Shown here piece by piece: positions 43,400-52,389 of a stretch of DNA of 64,000 nucleotides. The notes under the pieces were generated by a model that searched no databases, was not told the origin of the DNA, and was given only the letters and a program-made list of their open reading frames with translations. Each line of letters opens with the position of its first letter. Position 1 is the first letter of the stretch. The position numbers were made by a program, and so were the translations under genes. Origin of the DNA: Bacteroidota bacterium (lineage in GTDB: Bacteria > Bacteroidota > Bacteroidia > M30B66); assembly GCA_947460255.1 (NCBI GenBank), contig CANHIS010000006.1, positions 1-64,000 on the forward strand. Reading direction: 5' to 3'.

Positions 43400-44758
43400 A
43401 TGTATTACAACAACATCCTCGAAACAATTGGCAACACGCCGCTGGTGAAAATCAACAAAATCACCCGCGATATTCCTGCAACCGTTCTGGCAAAGGTCGA
43501 AACCACCAATCCTGGAAATTCAATCAAAGACCGGATGGCCTTGAAAATGATTGAGGATGCCGAAAAAGATGGTCGCCTCAAACCCGGCGGAACAATCATC
43601 GAAGGTACAAGTGGTAATACAGGTATGGGTTTAGCCATTGCCGCTGTTATCAAAGGATACAAGTGTATTTTCACTACCACCGATAAACAATCCAAAGAAA
43701 AAGTGGATGCTTTACGCGCCTTCGGAGCGGAAGTAATTGTTTGTCCAACCAACGTAGAGCCTGAAGATCCAAGTTCTTACTACTCCGTTTCTAGTCGTCT
43801 CATTGCAGAGGTTCCTAACTCATGGAAGCCAAACCAATACGACAACCTGAGCAACTCACAAGCACACTACGAGCAAACTGGTCCAGAAATTTGGGAACAA
43901 ACAGGTGGAAAAATCACACACCTTGTAGTAGGTGTTGGAACAGGCGGAACCATCTGCGGAACTGGGAAATACCTCAAGGAAAAGAACCCAAACATCCAAA
44001 TTCTTGGAATCGATACGTACGGTTCGGTTTTCAAGAAATACAAGGAAACCGGAATCTTCGACAAGAATGAAATCTATCCATACATCACCGAAGGAATTGG
44101 CGAGGATTTCTTGCCACAAAACGTTGACTTCAACATCATCGACCACTTCGAAAAAGTGACCGATAAAGATGCTGCTGTGATGACTCGTCGTATTCCGCGT
44201 GAAGAAGGAATTTTCGCTGGAAACTCTGCAGGTTCAGCCATGGCAGGATTGATGCAAATGAAAGATCGTTTCAAAGAAGGTGATGTAGTTGTTGTGATTT
44301 TCCACGACCACGGCACACGTTATTTGGGCAAGATGTTCAACGATGATTGGATGCGCGATCGTGGTTTCCTCGAAGAGAAATCTCCAAAAGCTATCGATCT
44401 GATTGAACGCCACAAACACTTAAGTTTGGTAACTATTGATGCTGCAGAGCCTGTTCAAGAAGCCTTCAGCCGCATGCGCAAATTCGACATCTCTCAAATT
44501 CCAGTGGTTCGCGGATCTGAATTCGTGGGATCGCTCAGCGACAGCCATTTGTACGCAAATTTGTGCGAAAATCCAGAACTTCGTCATGTACCAGTTGAAC
44601 AATTGATGCAGAAGCCTTATCCTTTCGTACCTGCAAATGCCAAGTTGGAAGACATCTCGAAGCAAATCAACCGTGAAAACGATGCTGTGATGGTGCGCGA
44701 TATGCTCGGAAAGGTGCACATCATCACCAAGTACGACATCATTGAAGCACTCGGCTAA
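43400..44758 (+). CDS. cystathionine beta-synthase / cysteine synthase-type PLP enzyme with CBS domains
   Basis: This 452-residue PLP-dependent beta-replacement enzyme has MYYNNILETIGNTPLVKI, the PLP lysine in NPGNSIKDR (K43), the phosphate-binding loop GTSGNTG (69-75) and GVGTGGTICG further on. Residues about 335-450 carry two CBS domains (LSLVTIDAAEPVQEAFSRMR and VPVEQLMQKPYPFV), as in cystathionine beta-synthase rather than CysK. No heme-binding N-terminus is present. It forms a unit with the next gene, whose ATG overlaps its TAA by one base. Transsulfuration is the likely role, and O-acetylserine use cannot be ruled out. Confidence 0.9.
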   Translation: MYYNNILETIGNTPLVKINKITRDIPATVLAKVETTNPGNSIKDRMALKMIEDAEKDGRLKPGGTIIEGTSGNTGMGLAIAAVIKGYKCIFTTTDKQSKEKVDALRAFGAEVIVCPTNVEPEDPSSYYSVSSRLIAEVPNSWKPNQYDNLSNSQAHYEQTGPEIWEQTGGKITHLVVGVGTGGTICGTGKYLKEKNPNIQILGIDTYGSVFKKYKETGIFDKNEIYPYITEGIGEDFLPQNVDFNIIDHFEKVTDKDAAVMTRRIPREEGIFAGNSAGSAMAGLMQMKDRFKEGDVVVVIFHDHGTRYLGKMFNDDWMRDRGFLEEKSPKAIDLIERHKHLSLVTIDAAEPVQEAFSRMRKFDISQIPVVRGSEFVGSLSDSHLYANLCENPELRHVPVEQLMQKPYPFVPANAKLEDISKQINRENDAVMVRDMLGKVHIITKYDIIEALG

Positions 44759-45552
44759 TGACCTCCAAGGTCTTCACCGATCAAATGAACCGAAAGGTGG
44801 AAATCCAATTTCCGCCTCAACGGATTGTTTCGGTAGTACCTTCTCAAACCGAATTGCTTTTTGCCCTCGGATTAAACGACCGCGTAACTGCAATTACCAA
44901 GTTTTGCGTTCATCCCCGTGAATGGTTCCAAACCAAGACCAGAATTGGAGGAACGAAGAAGCTGCATTTAGACCAAATCAGGAAAATTCAGCCCGATTTG
45001 ATCATTGCCAACAAGGAAGAAAACACGCAGGCTGAAATTGAACAATTGGCGCAAGAATTTCCTGTGTGGATTTCGGATATTCATAATCTCGATGAGGCCT
45101 GCAATATGATTCTCTCCATCGGAGAAATCTGTAATCGTCAAAACGAATCATCCAAGATTGTGCAGCAAATAACAGCTGAATTTAATCAGTTCAATCCATT
45201 AATTCCTTCCAAACGAGCCATTTATCTCATCTGGAACGAGCCTTACATGGCCATCAATTCCGACACTTTCATCCACGAAATGATGCTTCGTTGCGGCTTC
45301 GAAAATTGCACAGCAAACCACAGTTCAAGGTATCCGGAAATTTCTTTGGATGAAATGAAACCGCTACAACCGGAAGTCATTTTGCTTTCCTCCGAACCTT
45401 TCCCATTTTCTTCCAAGCACCAAGCTGAAATTCAAGCACAATTCCCTAGCAGTCAAGTGATCTTAGTAGATGGGGAATTCTTTTCTTGGTATGGTTCGAG
45501 ATTGGTTCAAGCCCCTCAATATTTTCAAAAGCTGCTGTCGGAAATTGCTTAA
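44758..45552 (+). CDS. BtuF-like periplasmic-binding-fold protein (helical backbone metal/cobalamin receptor family)
   Basis: This 264-residue protein of the BtuF/FepB-like fold has IVSVVPSQTELLFALGLNDRVTAIT at the N-terminus, PDLIIANKEE, and the C-terminal region VILLSSEPFPF. This is the two-lobe arrangement of cobalamin/siderophore binding proteins. No signal peptide is visible: the protein begins MTSKVFTDQMNRKVEIQFPPQRI, so it may be cytoplasmic or a non-classical member. The ATG overlaps the preceding PLP-enzyme stop by one base. Coupling to a transsulfuration enzyme is unusual for a transporter component and may point to cobalamin-related or other ligand sensing. Confidence 0.8.
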   Translation: MTSKVFTDQMNRKVEIQFPPQRIVSVVPSQTELLFALGLNDRVTAITKFCVHPREWFQTKTRIGGTKKLHLDQIRKIQPDLIIANKEENTQAEIEQLAQEFPVWISDIHNLDEACNMILSIGEICNRQNESSKIVQQITAEFNQFNPLIPSKRAIYLIWNEPYMAINSDTFIHEMMLRCGFENCTANHSSRYPEISLDEMKPLQPEVILLSSEPFPFSSKHQAEIQAQFPSSQVILVDGEFFSWYGSRLVQAPQYFQKLLSEIA

Positions 45553-45650
45553 ATGTTAAAAATTCCGTTCAGCCGAATTTTTGAGCATTTTGTACATCCG
45601 AAGCCTTCGAAAAAACGTAGGTTTGAATCACTTTAGCATTTATCCTATTT

Positions 45651-47933
45651 ATGTTTAGAATTATCTGCTGCCTTTTCATGATTTTTTCACTTGGGACTAT
45701 TCAGGCTCAACGTGTTGGAGTTGTGCTAAGTGGTGGTGGATCCAGTGGAGTTGCCCATGTAGGTGTGCTCAAAGCGCTCGAAGAAAATCACATCCCAATC
45801 GATTACATCGCAGGCACTTCTATGGGCGCACTCGTTGGTGGAATGTACGCCATGGGTTACACGCCCAATGAAATTGAAAAAATCATCTTGTCTGAAGCGT
45901 TCGATAAGATGGTCTTTGGCAAAACCGACGACAAATACATCTACTACTTCCGCGAACGCGACCCTAACAGCAGCTGGGTTGGACTCAAATTTCGAGTTGA
46001 TTCAACCATCCACACCAGTCTGCCAACCAGCATCATTTCGCCTGTCACGATGGATTTCGCCTTCCTCGAAAGCACTTCTGCCGTGAGTCAGGCTGCGGGC
46101 TACAATTTCGATTCGTTGCTTATTCCTTACCGAGCCGTTGCCGCCGACATCCACAACAAAGCGGAAGTCATTTTTCGAAATGGCGATGTGGGACAAGCCA
46201 TGCGGGCTTCATCTACCTATCCGTTTTTCTACAAACCCATTGTGGTCGACGACAAATTGCTTTTCGACGGCGGCTTGTACAACAATTTTCCTGCGGATAT
46301 CATGTACCAAGATTTCTTGCCCGACATCATCATTGGTAGCACCGTGGCTGTAGAAATGGCCCCTCCGGGGGAAGACGACATTTTTGGTCAAATCAAGAAC
46401 ATGCTCATGGAACGCACCTCCTATGCTGAAGTGTGTGAAACCCAAAGTATGCTGATCGTTCGACCGAAAATTCCGAAAGTGAACATCCTCGATTTTTCGC
46501 AATCTGATGAAATGGTGAAAAGTGGCTACAATTCAACGCTGCTGCGGATGGAGGAAATCAAATCGATGATTTCGAGGCGCGAAGATTCGTTGGTTTTGAA
46601 TGCCAAACGTGAAAAGTTCAAGTCGAAGATTAAGCCTTTGATTTTCAAAGACCTAACCATCGAAGGATTAACAAAGAACCAATCGTCCTACATCAAAGGG
46701 GTTTTGGGTTCGAAGAAATATCCTATCACACCCGATGAGCTTCGTCCGCTGTATTTTCGAATGGCTTTGGACGACCGCATCAAGAAAATTTATCCTGTTG
46801 CTCGCTACGATAGTTCCATGCAGGGCTTTAGGCTTCGCCTGAAAATGAAGCTCGACAAGGATCTATTTGCACAGTTTGGTGGCGTTTTTTCATCCCGACC
46901 AATCAACACCGGATTCATTGCTTTGCGGTACAAACGAATCAACCGACTCGGTTTAACGGTTGATGGAAATGCATACTTCGGGAAGTTTTATGGGTCTACT
47001 CAAGTAAAGGCATCCTTCGATTTTCCTTTCCGCTTACCGTTTATCCTTGAATCGGATTTCACCCTGAACAACCTCAATTTCTTCAACAGCGCCAGTACCT
47101 TTTTCGAAGACATCAAGCCATCCTATCTAATTCAATATGAGCGCTCATTCACTGCCAATTTAGCGCTTCCTTTGGGAAACAAAGGCCGGATTCGGATTGG
47201 TGGATCAGGCGTTCGAATGTTCGACGATTACTACCAAGTTGAATCCTTCACCAAGGCCGATACCGCAGATCGCACCGAATTTAACCATGCCAGTGGATGG
47301 ATTCAATTCGAGCGAAACTCCCTGAACCGAAAGTTTTATGCATCTGCAGGATCCATGTTGAAGCTCACTTTTAGGTTTATCGAAGGACAAGAGATCAACA
47401 CGCCTGGTTCTACGTCTTCGAAGAAAGACATTTATAGAAAGTCGCACGATTTCTTCAGGGCAAAACTCACCTATGAATCCTACTTCAACAAGCGCGGCAT
47501 TATTAGGCCGGGTTTGTTTGCACAAGTAGTCGTTTCAAACCAACCGTTTTTCAATAACTATACAGCCTCAATCATCGAAGCATCGGTGTTTAACCCAATC
47601 CCTGAAAGTCAAACGCGATTTATGCCTGTGTTTCGAACCCACAACTTTGCTGCAGGCGGTGTTAGAACGATTTTCTCCTTGCACTCAAGACTTGATTTAA
47701 GGCTGGAAGGCTATATTTTTCAACCGCATCGCGAGATCTTGCAGGACAATTCAGTGGCAAAATACGGAGACGAACTTGCCAAAAGATATTTCATGGCATC
47801 GGCGGTTTTAGTGCTGCACACGCCAGTGGCTCCATTGGCTTTGAGCGTAAATTATTTCGACCAAGAACCAGAGCCGTTTTCTGTGATTTTTACCGCTGGA
47901 TTTTTGATTTTCAACAAACGCGCACTCGATTAA
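45651..47933 (+). CDS. patatin-like phospholipase with C-terminal outer membrane barrel
   Basis: This 760-residue protein has a signal peptide (about 1-20). A patatin domain follows with the oxyanion hole SGGGSSGVAHVGVL (27-40), catalytic Ser in GTSMG (S57) and the Asp motif DGGLYNNFP. A linker leads to a POTRA-like region (LTIEGLTKNQSSYIKGVLG), and the remaining 400 residues are beta-strand-rich with alternating aromatics, like the surface-antigen barrel of PlpD-type (type Vd) autotransporters and BamA. It is probably an outer membrane phospholipase. Its stop overlaps the convergent PLP gene by four bases. Confidence 0.9.
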   Translation: MFRIICCLFMIFSLGTIQAQRVGVVLSGGGSSGVAHVGVLKALEENHIPIDYIAGTSMGALVGGMYAMGYTPNEIEKIILSEAFDKMVFGKTDDKYIYYFRERDPNSSWVGLKFRVDSTIHTSLPTSIISPVTMDFAFLESTSAVSQAAGYNFDSLLIPYRAVAADIHNKAEVIFRNGDVGQAMRASSTYPFFYKPIVVDDKLLFDGGLYNNFPADIMYQDFLPDIIIGSTVAVEMAPPGEDDIFGQIKNMLMERTSYAEVCETQSMLIVRPKIPKVNILDFSQSDEMVKSGYNSTLLRMEEIKSMISRREDSLVLNAKREKFKSKIKPLIFKDLTIEGLTKNQSSYIKGVLGSKKYPITPDELRPLYFRMALDDRIKKIYPVARYDSSMQGFRLRLKMKLDKDLFAQFGGVFSSRPINTGFIALRYKRINRLGLTVDGNAYFGKFYGSTQVKASFDFPFRLPFILESDFTLNNLNFFNSASTFFEDIKPSYLIQYERSFTANLALPLGNKGRIRIGGSGVRMFDDYYQVESFTKADTADRTEFNHASGWIQFERNSLNRKFYASAGSMLKLTFRFIEGQEINTPGSTSSKKDIYRKSHDFFRAKLTYESYFNKRGIIRPGLFAQVVVSNQPFFNNYTASIIEASVFNPIPESQTRFMPVFRTHNFAAGGVRTIFSLHSRLDLRLEGYIFQPHREILQDNSVAKYGDELAKRYFMASAVLVLHTPVAPLALSVNYFDQEPEPFSVIFTAGFLIFNKRALD

Positions 47934-48802
47934 TCTATCGCTGGTCCGAGTCCTCCAGTATGTAAATACAAGATTTTTACACCTTTCGCGATCTCATTGT
48001 TTTTCATCAATTCGAACAATCCAGCCATGGCTTTAGCGCCATAAATATTGTCGAGTTGGATGCCAGTGTGCTGCTCAAATTTCTTACGAAATGCTTCAAC
48101 TTCTGGAGCTAATTTTCCATATCCACCAAAGTGATATTCTTCTTCGATCCACAAATTGGGTAAATCTTCTTGGGTGAGATTCAAGCGTCGAGCAATTTCA
48201 TTCCAAAGAAGATTTTTTCCTTTCAACACCTGAAAGCACTTCACTTTCGTAAATGGATCTTTCACTTTTGAAGCAATCGCAGCCGCTGTAGTGCCTGTTC
48301 CTCCGGGCAAAACCAACAATTCGTAAGGTTCCATTTCTTCAACCATTTCTTGCGCACCCTTGAAACCTTTCAAACCCGAACCTCCTTCTGGTACCACCAA
48401 AGCACCGGGAAAACGCTCCTTGATTTGTTCCAAGAATTCCTCCTCTTGCTTTTGGCGATATTCCGAGCGTGACAAAAAATGCAGCATCATGCCGTTGCTT
48501 TCCATCTCTCTCAACCAGGAACTTTTGATTGCAGGTTCTTCTCCTCTAATTAAACCAATTGTGGAGATTCCTTCCTGCTTCCCAACTGCCGAAAGTGCCA
48601 ATAAATGGTTCGAGTAAGCGCCTCCAAACGACAATACCGCTTGGTTTTTCTTGCGGCCTTTCAACCAATACTTGAGCTTAAATGGCTTGTTGCCCGAAAC
48701 CACTCCAGCACCAGTTTTATAGAGTCTGATCGACAGGCTGTAATGTTCAATTTTCCACGGAGTGAGATCCAAAAGATGGTCAGAATATTCGGGTAGTTGC
48801 AT
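47930..48802 (-). CDS. 1-aminocyclopropane-1-carboxylate deaminase/D-cysteine desulfhydrase family protein
   Basis: This 290-residue fold-type II PLP enzyme has the family's N-terminal GNKPFKLKYWLKG (PLP Lys candidate within KLK), VLSFGGAYSNHLLALSA, the Gly-rich phosphate site LPGGTGTTAAAIA, and a C-terminal YLHTGG. This is the DCD/ACC-deaminase group. It is more likely D-cysteine desulfhydrase-like than plant-type ACC deaminase. The -7 box TACTTTTG (minus strand, 48807-48814) is four bases from the ATG, implying leaderless mRNA. It is convergent with the patatin gene and divergent from the DUF5522 gene. Confidence 0.85.
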   Translation of the reverse strand: MQLPEYSDHLLDLTPWKIEHYSLSIRLYKTGAGVVSGNKPFKLKYWLKGRKKNQAVLSFGGAYSNHLLALSAVGKQEGISTIGLIRGEEPAIKSSWLREMESNGMMLHFLSRSEYRQKQEEEFLEQIKERFPGALVVPEGGSGLKGFKGAQEMVEEMEPYELLVLPGGTGTTAAAIASKVKDPFTKVKCFQVLKGKNLLWNEIARRLNLTQEDLPNLWIEEEYHFGGYGKLAPEVEAFRKKFEQHTGIQLDNIYGAKAMAGLFELMKNNEIAKGVKILYLHTGGLGPAID

Positions 48803-48806
48803 GGCG

Positions 48807-48814
48807 CAAAAGTA
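48807..48814 (-). promoter_or_regulatory. -7 promoter box of the PLP deaminase-family gene (leaderless arrangement)
   Basis: Read on the minus strand, TACTTTTG is followed by CGCC and the ATG at 48802, the same four-base spacing seen in front of the ferredoxin and cystathionine beta-synthase genes. Confidence 0.6.
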
Positions 48815-48883
48815 ATGCGGTTGAACAAGGTTGCTACATGGCTGTTCCTACTTATCACAGAATTTACGAATTTAGCGCGGCAG

Positions 48884-49072
48884 ATGGAACAGGAAGGCTA
48901 TTCAAGGCTATCAAAACTCGACAAGGATGAATACTACTTCACGCCCGAAGGCTATGTGGTATTTACCGAGAAGTATCTGCTGCGAAGAGGCTACTGTTGT
49001 AAGAATGGCTGCCGACATTGCCCGTACGGTTACAACATCCGCACAGGAAAATTTGACAAGAAAACACCATGA
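48884..49072 (+). CDS. small cysteine-rich DUF5522-like protein
   Basis: This 62-residue protein begins MEQEGYSRLSKLDKDEYYF. Its C-terminal half GYVVFTEKYLLRRGYCCKNGCRHCPYG carries four Cys in a CC-x3-C-x2-C pattern like the DUF5522 family, probably binding zinc or an Fe-S cluster. The longer frame starting at 48797 would begin inside the divergent promoter, so the ATG at 48884 is chosen. Its stop overlaps the hutU ATG (ATGA), implying translational coupling. Function is unknown. The family is often found next to urocanase in Bacteroidota, as far as I recall. Confidence 0.75.
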   Translation: MEQEGYSRLSKLDKDEYYFTPEGYVVFTEKYLLRRGYCCKNGCRHCPYGYNIRTGKFDKKTP

Positions 49073-51126
49073 GTAACGCTCTCAGTTTATCAGCATTGGA
49101 AATGTTTCAAGACGACATCCGTTTGGGAATTCCCGACGAACTTCCACCATTGAAGCCATTGGATCCATCGGTGAGCCACGCGCCGCGCCGAAAAGACATC
49201 CTCAACAAAGCCGAAAAGCAACTGGCACTTCGCAATGCCTTGAGGTATTTCCATCCCAAGCATCACAGCCTGCTGGTGAAAGAGTTTCAGCAAGAATTGA
49301 AAGATTACGGTCGAATTTACATGCATCGACTTCGTCCCGATTATGCGATGTATGCTCGTCCTGTGGATCAATATCCTGCCAAGTCGAAGCAAGCAGCGGC
49401 CATCATGCTCATGATCCAAAACAACCTCGATCCTGCCGTTGCACAGCATCCGCATGAGCTTATCACCTACGGTGGAAATGGTGCCGTGTTCCAAAATTGG
49501 GCGCAGTACCGCTTGGTGATGCAGTATCTCAGCGAAATGACCGACGACCAAACTTTGGTAATGTATTCAGGCCATCCGATGGGACTTTTCCCTTCTCATG
49601 CCGATGCGCCACGCGTGGTTGTTACCAACGGGATGATGATTCCAAACTACTCGAAACCAGATGATTGGGAGCGCTTCAATGCCATGGGCGTAACGCAGTA
49701 CGGACAAATGACTGCCGGATCGTACATGTACATTGGTCCGCAAGGAATTGTGCATGGAACTACCATCACAGTGATGAATGCAGCACGGATGTGTTTGCGC
49801 AAGCGTGGTATCCCTCCGGGGAAAGATGACTTCCGTGGAATGTTGTTCGTTACGGCCGGATTGGGCGGTATGAGTGGCGCTCAGCCGAAGGCGGCCAAAG
49901 TTGCTGGAATCGTTAGCATTACTGCCGAAATTAATCCTGCTGCCTCAAGGAAGCGCCATGCACAAGGTTGGGTGGATGAAGTGCATACCGATTTAGACAC
50001 CATCATCGACCGCGCAGAAGAAGCACGTAAAACTGGAAATACCTTATCGCTTGCCTACGAAGGAAACATCATCGACTTGTGGGAAGCATTGGTTCGCCGC
50101 GGAATAAAAGTCGATATTGGTTCTGATCAAACATCCTTGCACAATCCGTTTGCGGGAGGTTATTATCCTGCAGGATTTACCTTGGAAGAATCGAACGCCA
50201 TGATGGCCGATGAGCCAGAACGCTTTCACGAAGAGGTTTACAAAAGCTTGAAACGCCATACAGCAGCAGTAAATAGTTTGTCTGATTCAGGAATGTACTT
50301 CTTCGATTATGGCAACGCATTTTTACTTGAAGCATCACGCTCTGGCGCCGATGTAGTGAAACATTCCACAGGTGCAGAAATGGAATTCCGTTACCCATCT
50401 TACGTGCAAGACATTCTTGGACCATTGTGTTTCGACTACGGATTCGGGCCTTTCCGTTGGGTTTGCTGTTCGGGCGATCCAGCAGATTTAGATACCACAG
50501 ACCGTTTGGCAGCAGAAGTCCTAAAAGAACTTTGGGTTGATGCACCCGACGATATTCGTGGTCAAATTCAAGACAACCTCACTTGGATTTTACACGCCAA
50601 AGAAAACCAGCTCGTTGTAGGCTCTCAAGCACGCATTCTTTATGCTGATGCCCAAGGGCGGATGAAAATTGCAGAACGATTCAACCAAGCAATTGCAAGT
50701 GGAGAACTGAAAGGCACAATTGTTTTGGGAAGAGACCACCACGATGTATCTGGCACGGATTCGCCTTACCGCGAAACATCCAACATTTACGATGGTAGCC
50801 GCTACACAGCGGATATGGCGGTGCAGAATTTCGCAGGCGATGCTTTCCGTGGCGCAACTTGGATTTCACTACACAATGGTGGTGGTGTTGGCTGGGGAGA
50901 GGTAATCAACGGAGGTTTCGGGATGGTAATCGATGGCAGCAGCGACAGCGACCGAAGAATCAAATCGATGTTGCATTGGGACGTAAACAACGGCATTGCT
51001 CGCCGTGCTTGGGCGCGAAACAAGGAAGCAATTATTGCCATTGAACGCGCCATGGAGCAAGAGCCAAAATTGAAGATTACTGTTCCGAATTTAGTGGATG
51101 ATGAATTACTAAATGGGTTGATTTAA
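49069..51126 (+). CDS. hutU: urocanate hydratase (long form)
   Basis: This 685-residue enzyme converts urocanate to imidazolonepropionate in histidine degradation. The NAD-binding core includes MYSGHPMGLFPS, GLGGMSGAQPKAAKVAG, and the catalytic Cys region FRWVCCSGDP. The enzyme is longer than the roughly 555-residue proteobacterial HutU, with extra N-terminal (LPPLKPLDPSVSHAPRRKD) and C-terminal segments, and resembles the eukaryotic UROC1 length. The other hut genes are not in this window. The start is coupled to the DUF5522 gene by a four-base overlap. Confidence 0.95.
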   Translation: MSNALSLSALEMFQDDIRLGIPDELPPLKPLDPSVSHAPRRKDILNKAEKQLALRNALRYFHPKHHSLLVKEFQQELKDYGRIYMHRLRPDYAMYARPVDQYPAKSKQAAAIMLMIQNNLDPAVAQHPHELITYGGNGAVFQNWAQYRLVMQYLSEMTDDQTLVMYSGHPMGLFPSHADAPRVVVTNGMMIPNYSKPDDWERFNAMGVTQYGQMTAGSYMYIGPQGIVHGTTITVMNAARMCLRKRGIPPGKDDFRGMLFVTAGLGGMSGAQPKAAKVAGIVSITAEINPAASRKRHAQGWVDEVHTDLDTIIDRAEEARKTGNTLSLAYEGNIIDLWEALVRRGIKVDIGSDQTSLHNPFAGGYYPAGFTLEESNAMMADEPERFHEEVYKSLKRHTAAVNSLSDSGMYFFDYGNAFLLEASRSGADVVKHSTGAEMEFRYPSYVQDILGPLCFDYGFGPFRWVCCSGDPADLDTTDRLAAEVLKELWVDAPDDIRGQIQDNLTWILHAKENQLVVGSQARILYADAQGRMKIAERFNQAIASGELKGTIVLGRDHHDVSGTDSPYRETSNIYDGSRYTADMAVQNFAGDAFRGATWISLHNGGGVGWGEVINGGFGMVIDGSSDSDRRIKSMLHWDVNNGIARRAWARNKEAIIAIERAMEQEPKLKITVPNLVDDELLNGLI

Positions 51127-51186
51127 GAGATTGATTTTCCCTGAGAAATCCATTTGTTGATGACCCTTTGTTGGGATTTGAACAAT

Positions 51187-51357
51187 TTACTTTCTACCCA
51201 TCAAATACTTGCCGTGTTTTCGCGATTGGTCGCTGAGCAAGGCTTGGTAGAAGTAAATTCCAGAGGCTAAAGACACATTTAGCACTTGTTCTCCCACCAC
51301 AAGGGCATAATTTCCAATTAAGCGGCCGCTGGCAAGAGCTACAAAGGACTCTCGTGG
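51187..51357 (-). pseudogene. decayed T9SS C-terminal sorting domain
   Basis: On the minus strand a 57-codon open frame without a start codon encodes a peptide with SGRLIGNYALVV, a run ending SLASGIYFYQALLS, and a basic end (KHGKYLMGRK) before TAA at 51189-51187. This is the layout of a type A T9SS sorting domain (G-x-L, hydrophobic strand, L-x-S-G-I-Y-F, basic tail). An in-frame TGA at 51360-51358 ends it upstream, so it is a remnant of a once larger secreted-protein gene, deleted or fragmented. The rest of the 297-base interval around it holds nothing recognised. Confidence 0.7.
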
Positions 51358-51423
51358 TCACAAGCAATCATCGTGAAATGTACGTTTCCTCAAAAGTCGC
51401 ACTATGGAAAACCTTGCGACAAA

Positions 51424-52389
51424 CTAAATCTGACTTCCCGAATTAATCAATACATTGCTTTGCGCATCCATACGGGCATAACTGAAGCCCGGTTGAACGC
51501 AAAATGCTCCATGCTCTCCAGCGGTGTTGAGGGCGATAAATCCTACTTGAATCTCGTTGATGCGGTGCTTCTGGCGCTTGTAAACCCTTGCCACTGCTTC
51601 TTTGCAAGCCTCTTCGGGTGTACGGCCCTGTCGCATGAGTTCAACCACCAAATGACAGCCAGCGATGCGAATCACTTCTTCGCCATGACCTGTTGCTGTT
51701 GCTGCTCCAACTTCTCCATCCACATACAATCCAGCGCCAATTATGGGAGAATCTCCCACTCTTCCGTGCATCTTAAACGCCATACCCGATGTTGTGCAGG
51801 CACCCGACAATCGGCCTTGTGCATCCAACGCAATCATGCCGATCGTATCGTGGTTTTCGATATTCACCTTGGGCTTGTATTCCGATTTCTTCAACCACTC
51901 TTTCCACTCAGCTTCCGATTCAGGTGTGAGTAAATTCGTTTTTTCAAAGCCCTGACTCAGCGCAAATTGTAATGCACCATCGCCAACAAACATCACATGC
52001 GGCGATTTTTCCATCACTGCACGGGCTACAGAAATGGGATGCATAATATTTTCCAATGCTGCTACCGAACCAATGCGCAATTGGTCGTCCATGATACAGG
52101 CATCCAAAGTCACAATCCCATCGCGATCGGGTCTACCACCATAACCAACCGAACGCTCTGTTGGATCTGCTTCCACCAACTTTACACCAGCTTCAACCGC
52201 ATCGAGTGCGTAACCACCTTTTCCCAAAATCTTCCATGCTTCTTCGTTTGCCTTCAACCCAAAGTTCCAAGTGGACAAAACGATTGGTCCTTTCTTGGTT
52301 TCAGATTGAGCAAGCAAACCCGAAGGCAAACCTGCTGCTGTAACACTAAGTGCTGAAAACTTCAAAAATTGTCGTCGGTTCGTGGCCAT
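51424..52389 (-). CDS. N4-(beta-N-acetylglucosaminyl)-L-asparaginase (aspartylglucosaminidase)
   Basis: This 321-residue Ntn-hydrolase precursor has a twin-arginine-type signal (NRRQFLKFSALSVTAAG). The autocatalytic nucleophile is Thr182 in HDTIGM, and the substrate-binding region follows in GACTTSGMAFKMHGRVGDSPIIGAG. The enzyme cleaves the GlcNAc-Asn bond of N-glycopeptides. Its ATG overlaps the stop of the GH20 gene upstream by one base, so it is the third gene of a ROK-GH20-AGA operon. The N-terminal signal indicates periplasmic (or secreted) maturation. Catalytic features look intact. Confidence 0.92.
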   Translation of the reverse strand: MATNRRQFLKFSALSVTAAGLPSGLLAQSETKKGPIVLSTWNFGLKANEEAWKILGKGGYALDAVEAGVKLVEADPTERSVGYGGRPDRDGIVTLDACIMDDQLRIGSVAALENIMHPISVARAVMEKSPHVMFVGDGALQFALSQGFEKTNLLTPESEAEWKEWLKKSEYKPKVNIENHDTIGMIALDAQGRLSGACTTSGMAFKMHGRVGDSPIIGAGLYVDGEVGAATATGHGEEVIRIAGCHLVVELMRQGRTPEEACKEAVARVYKRQKHRINEIQVGFIALNTAGEHGAFCVQPGFSYARMDAQSNVLINSGSQI

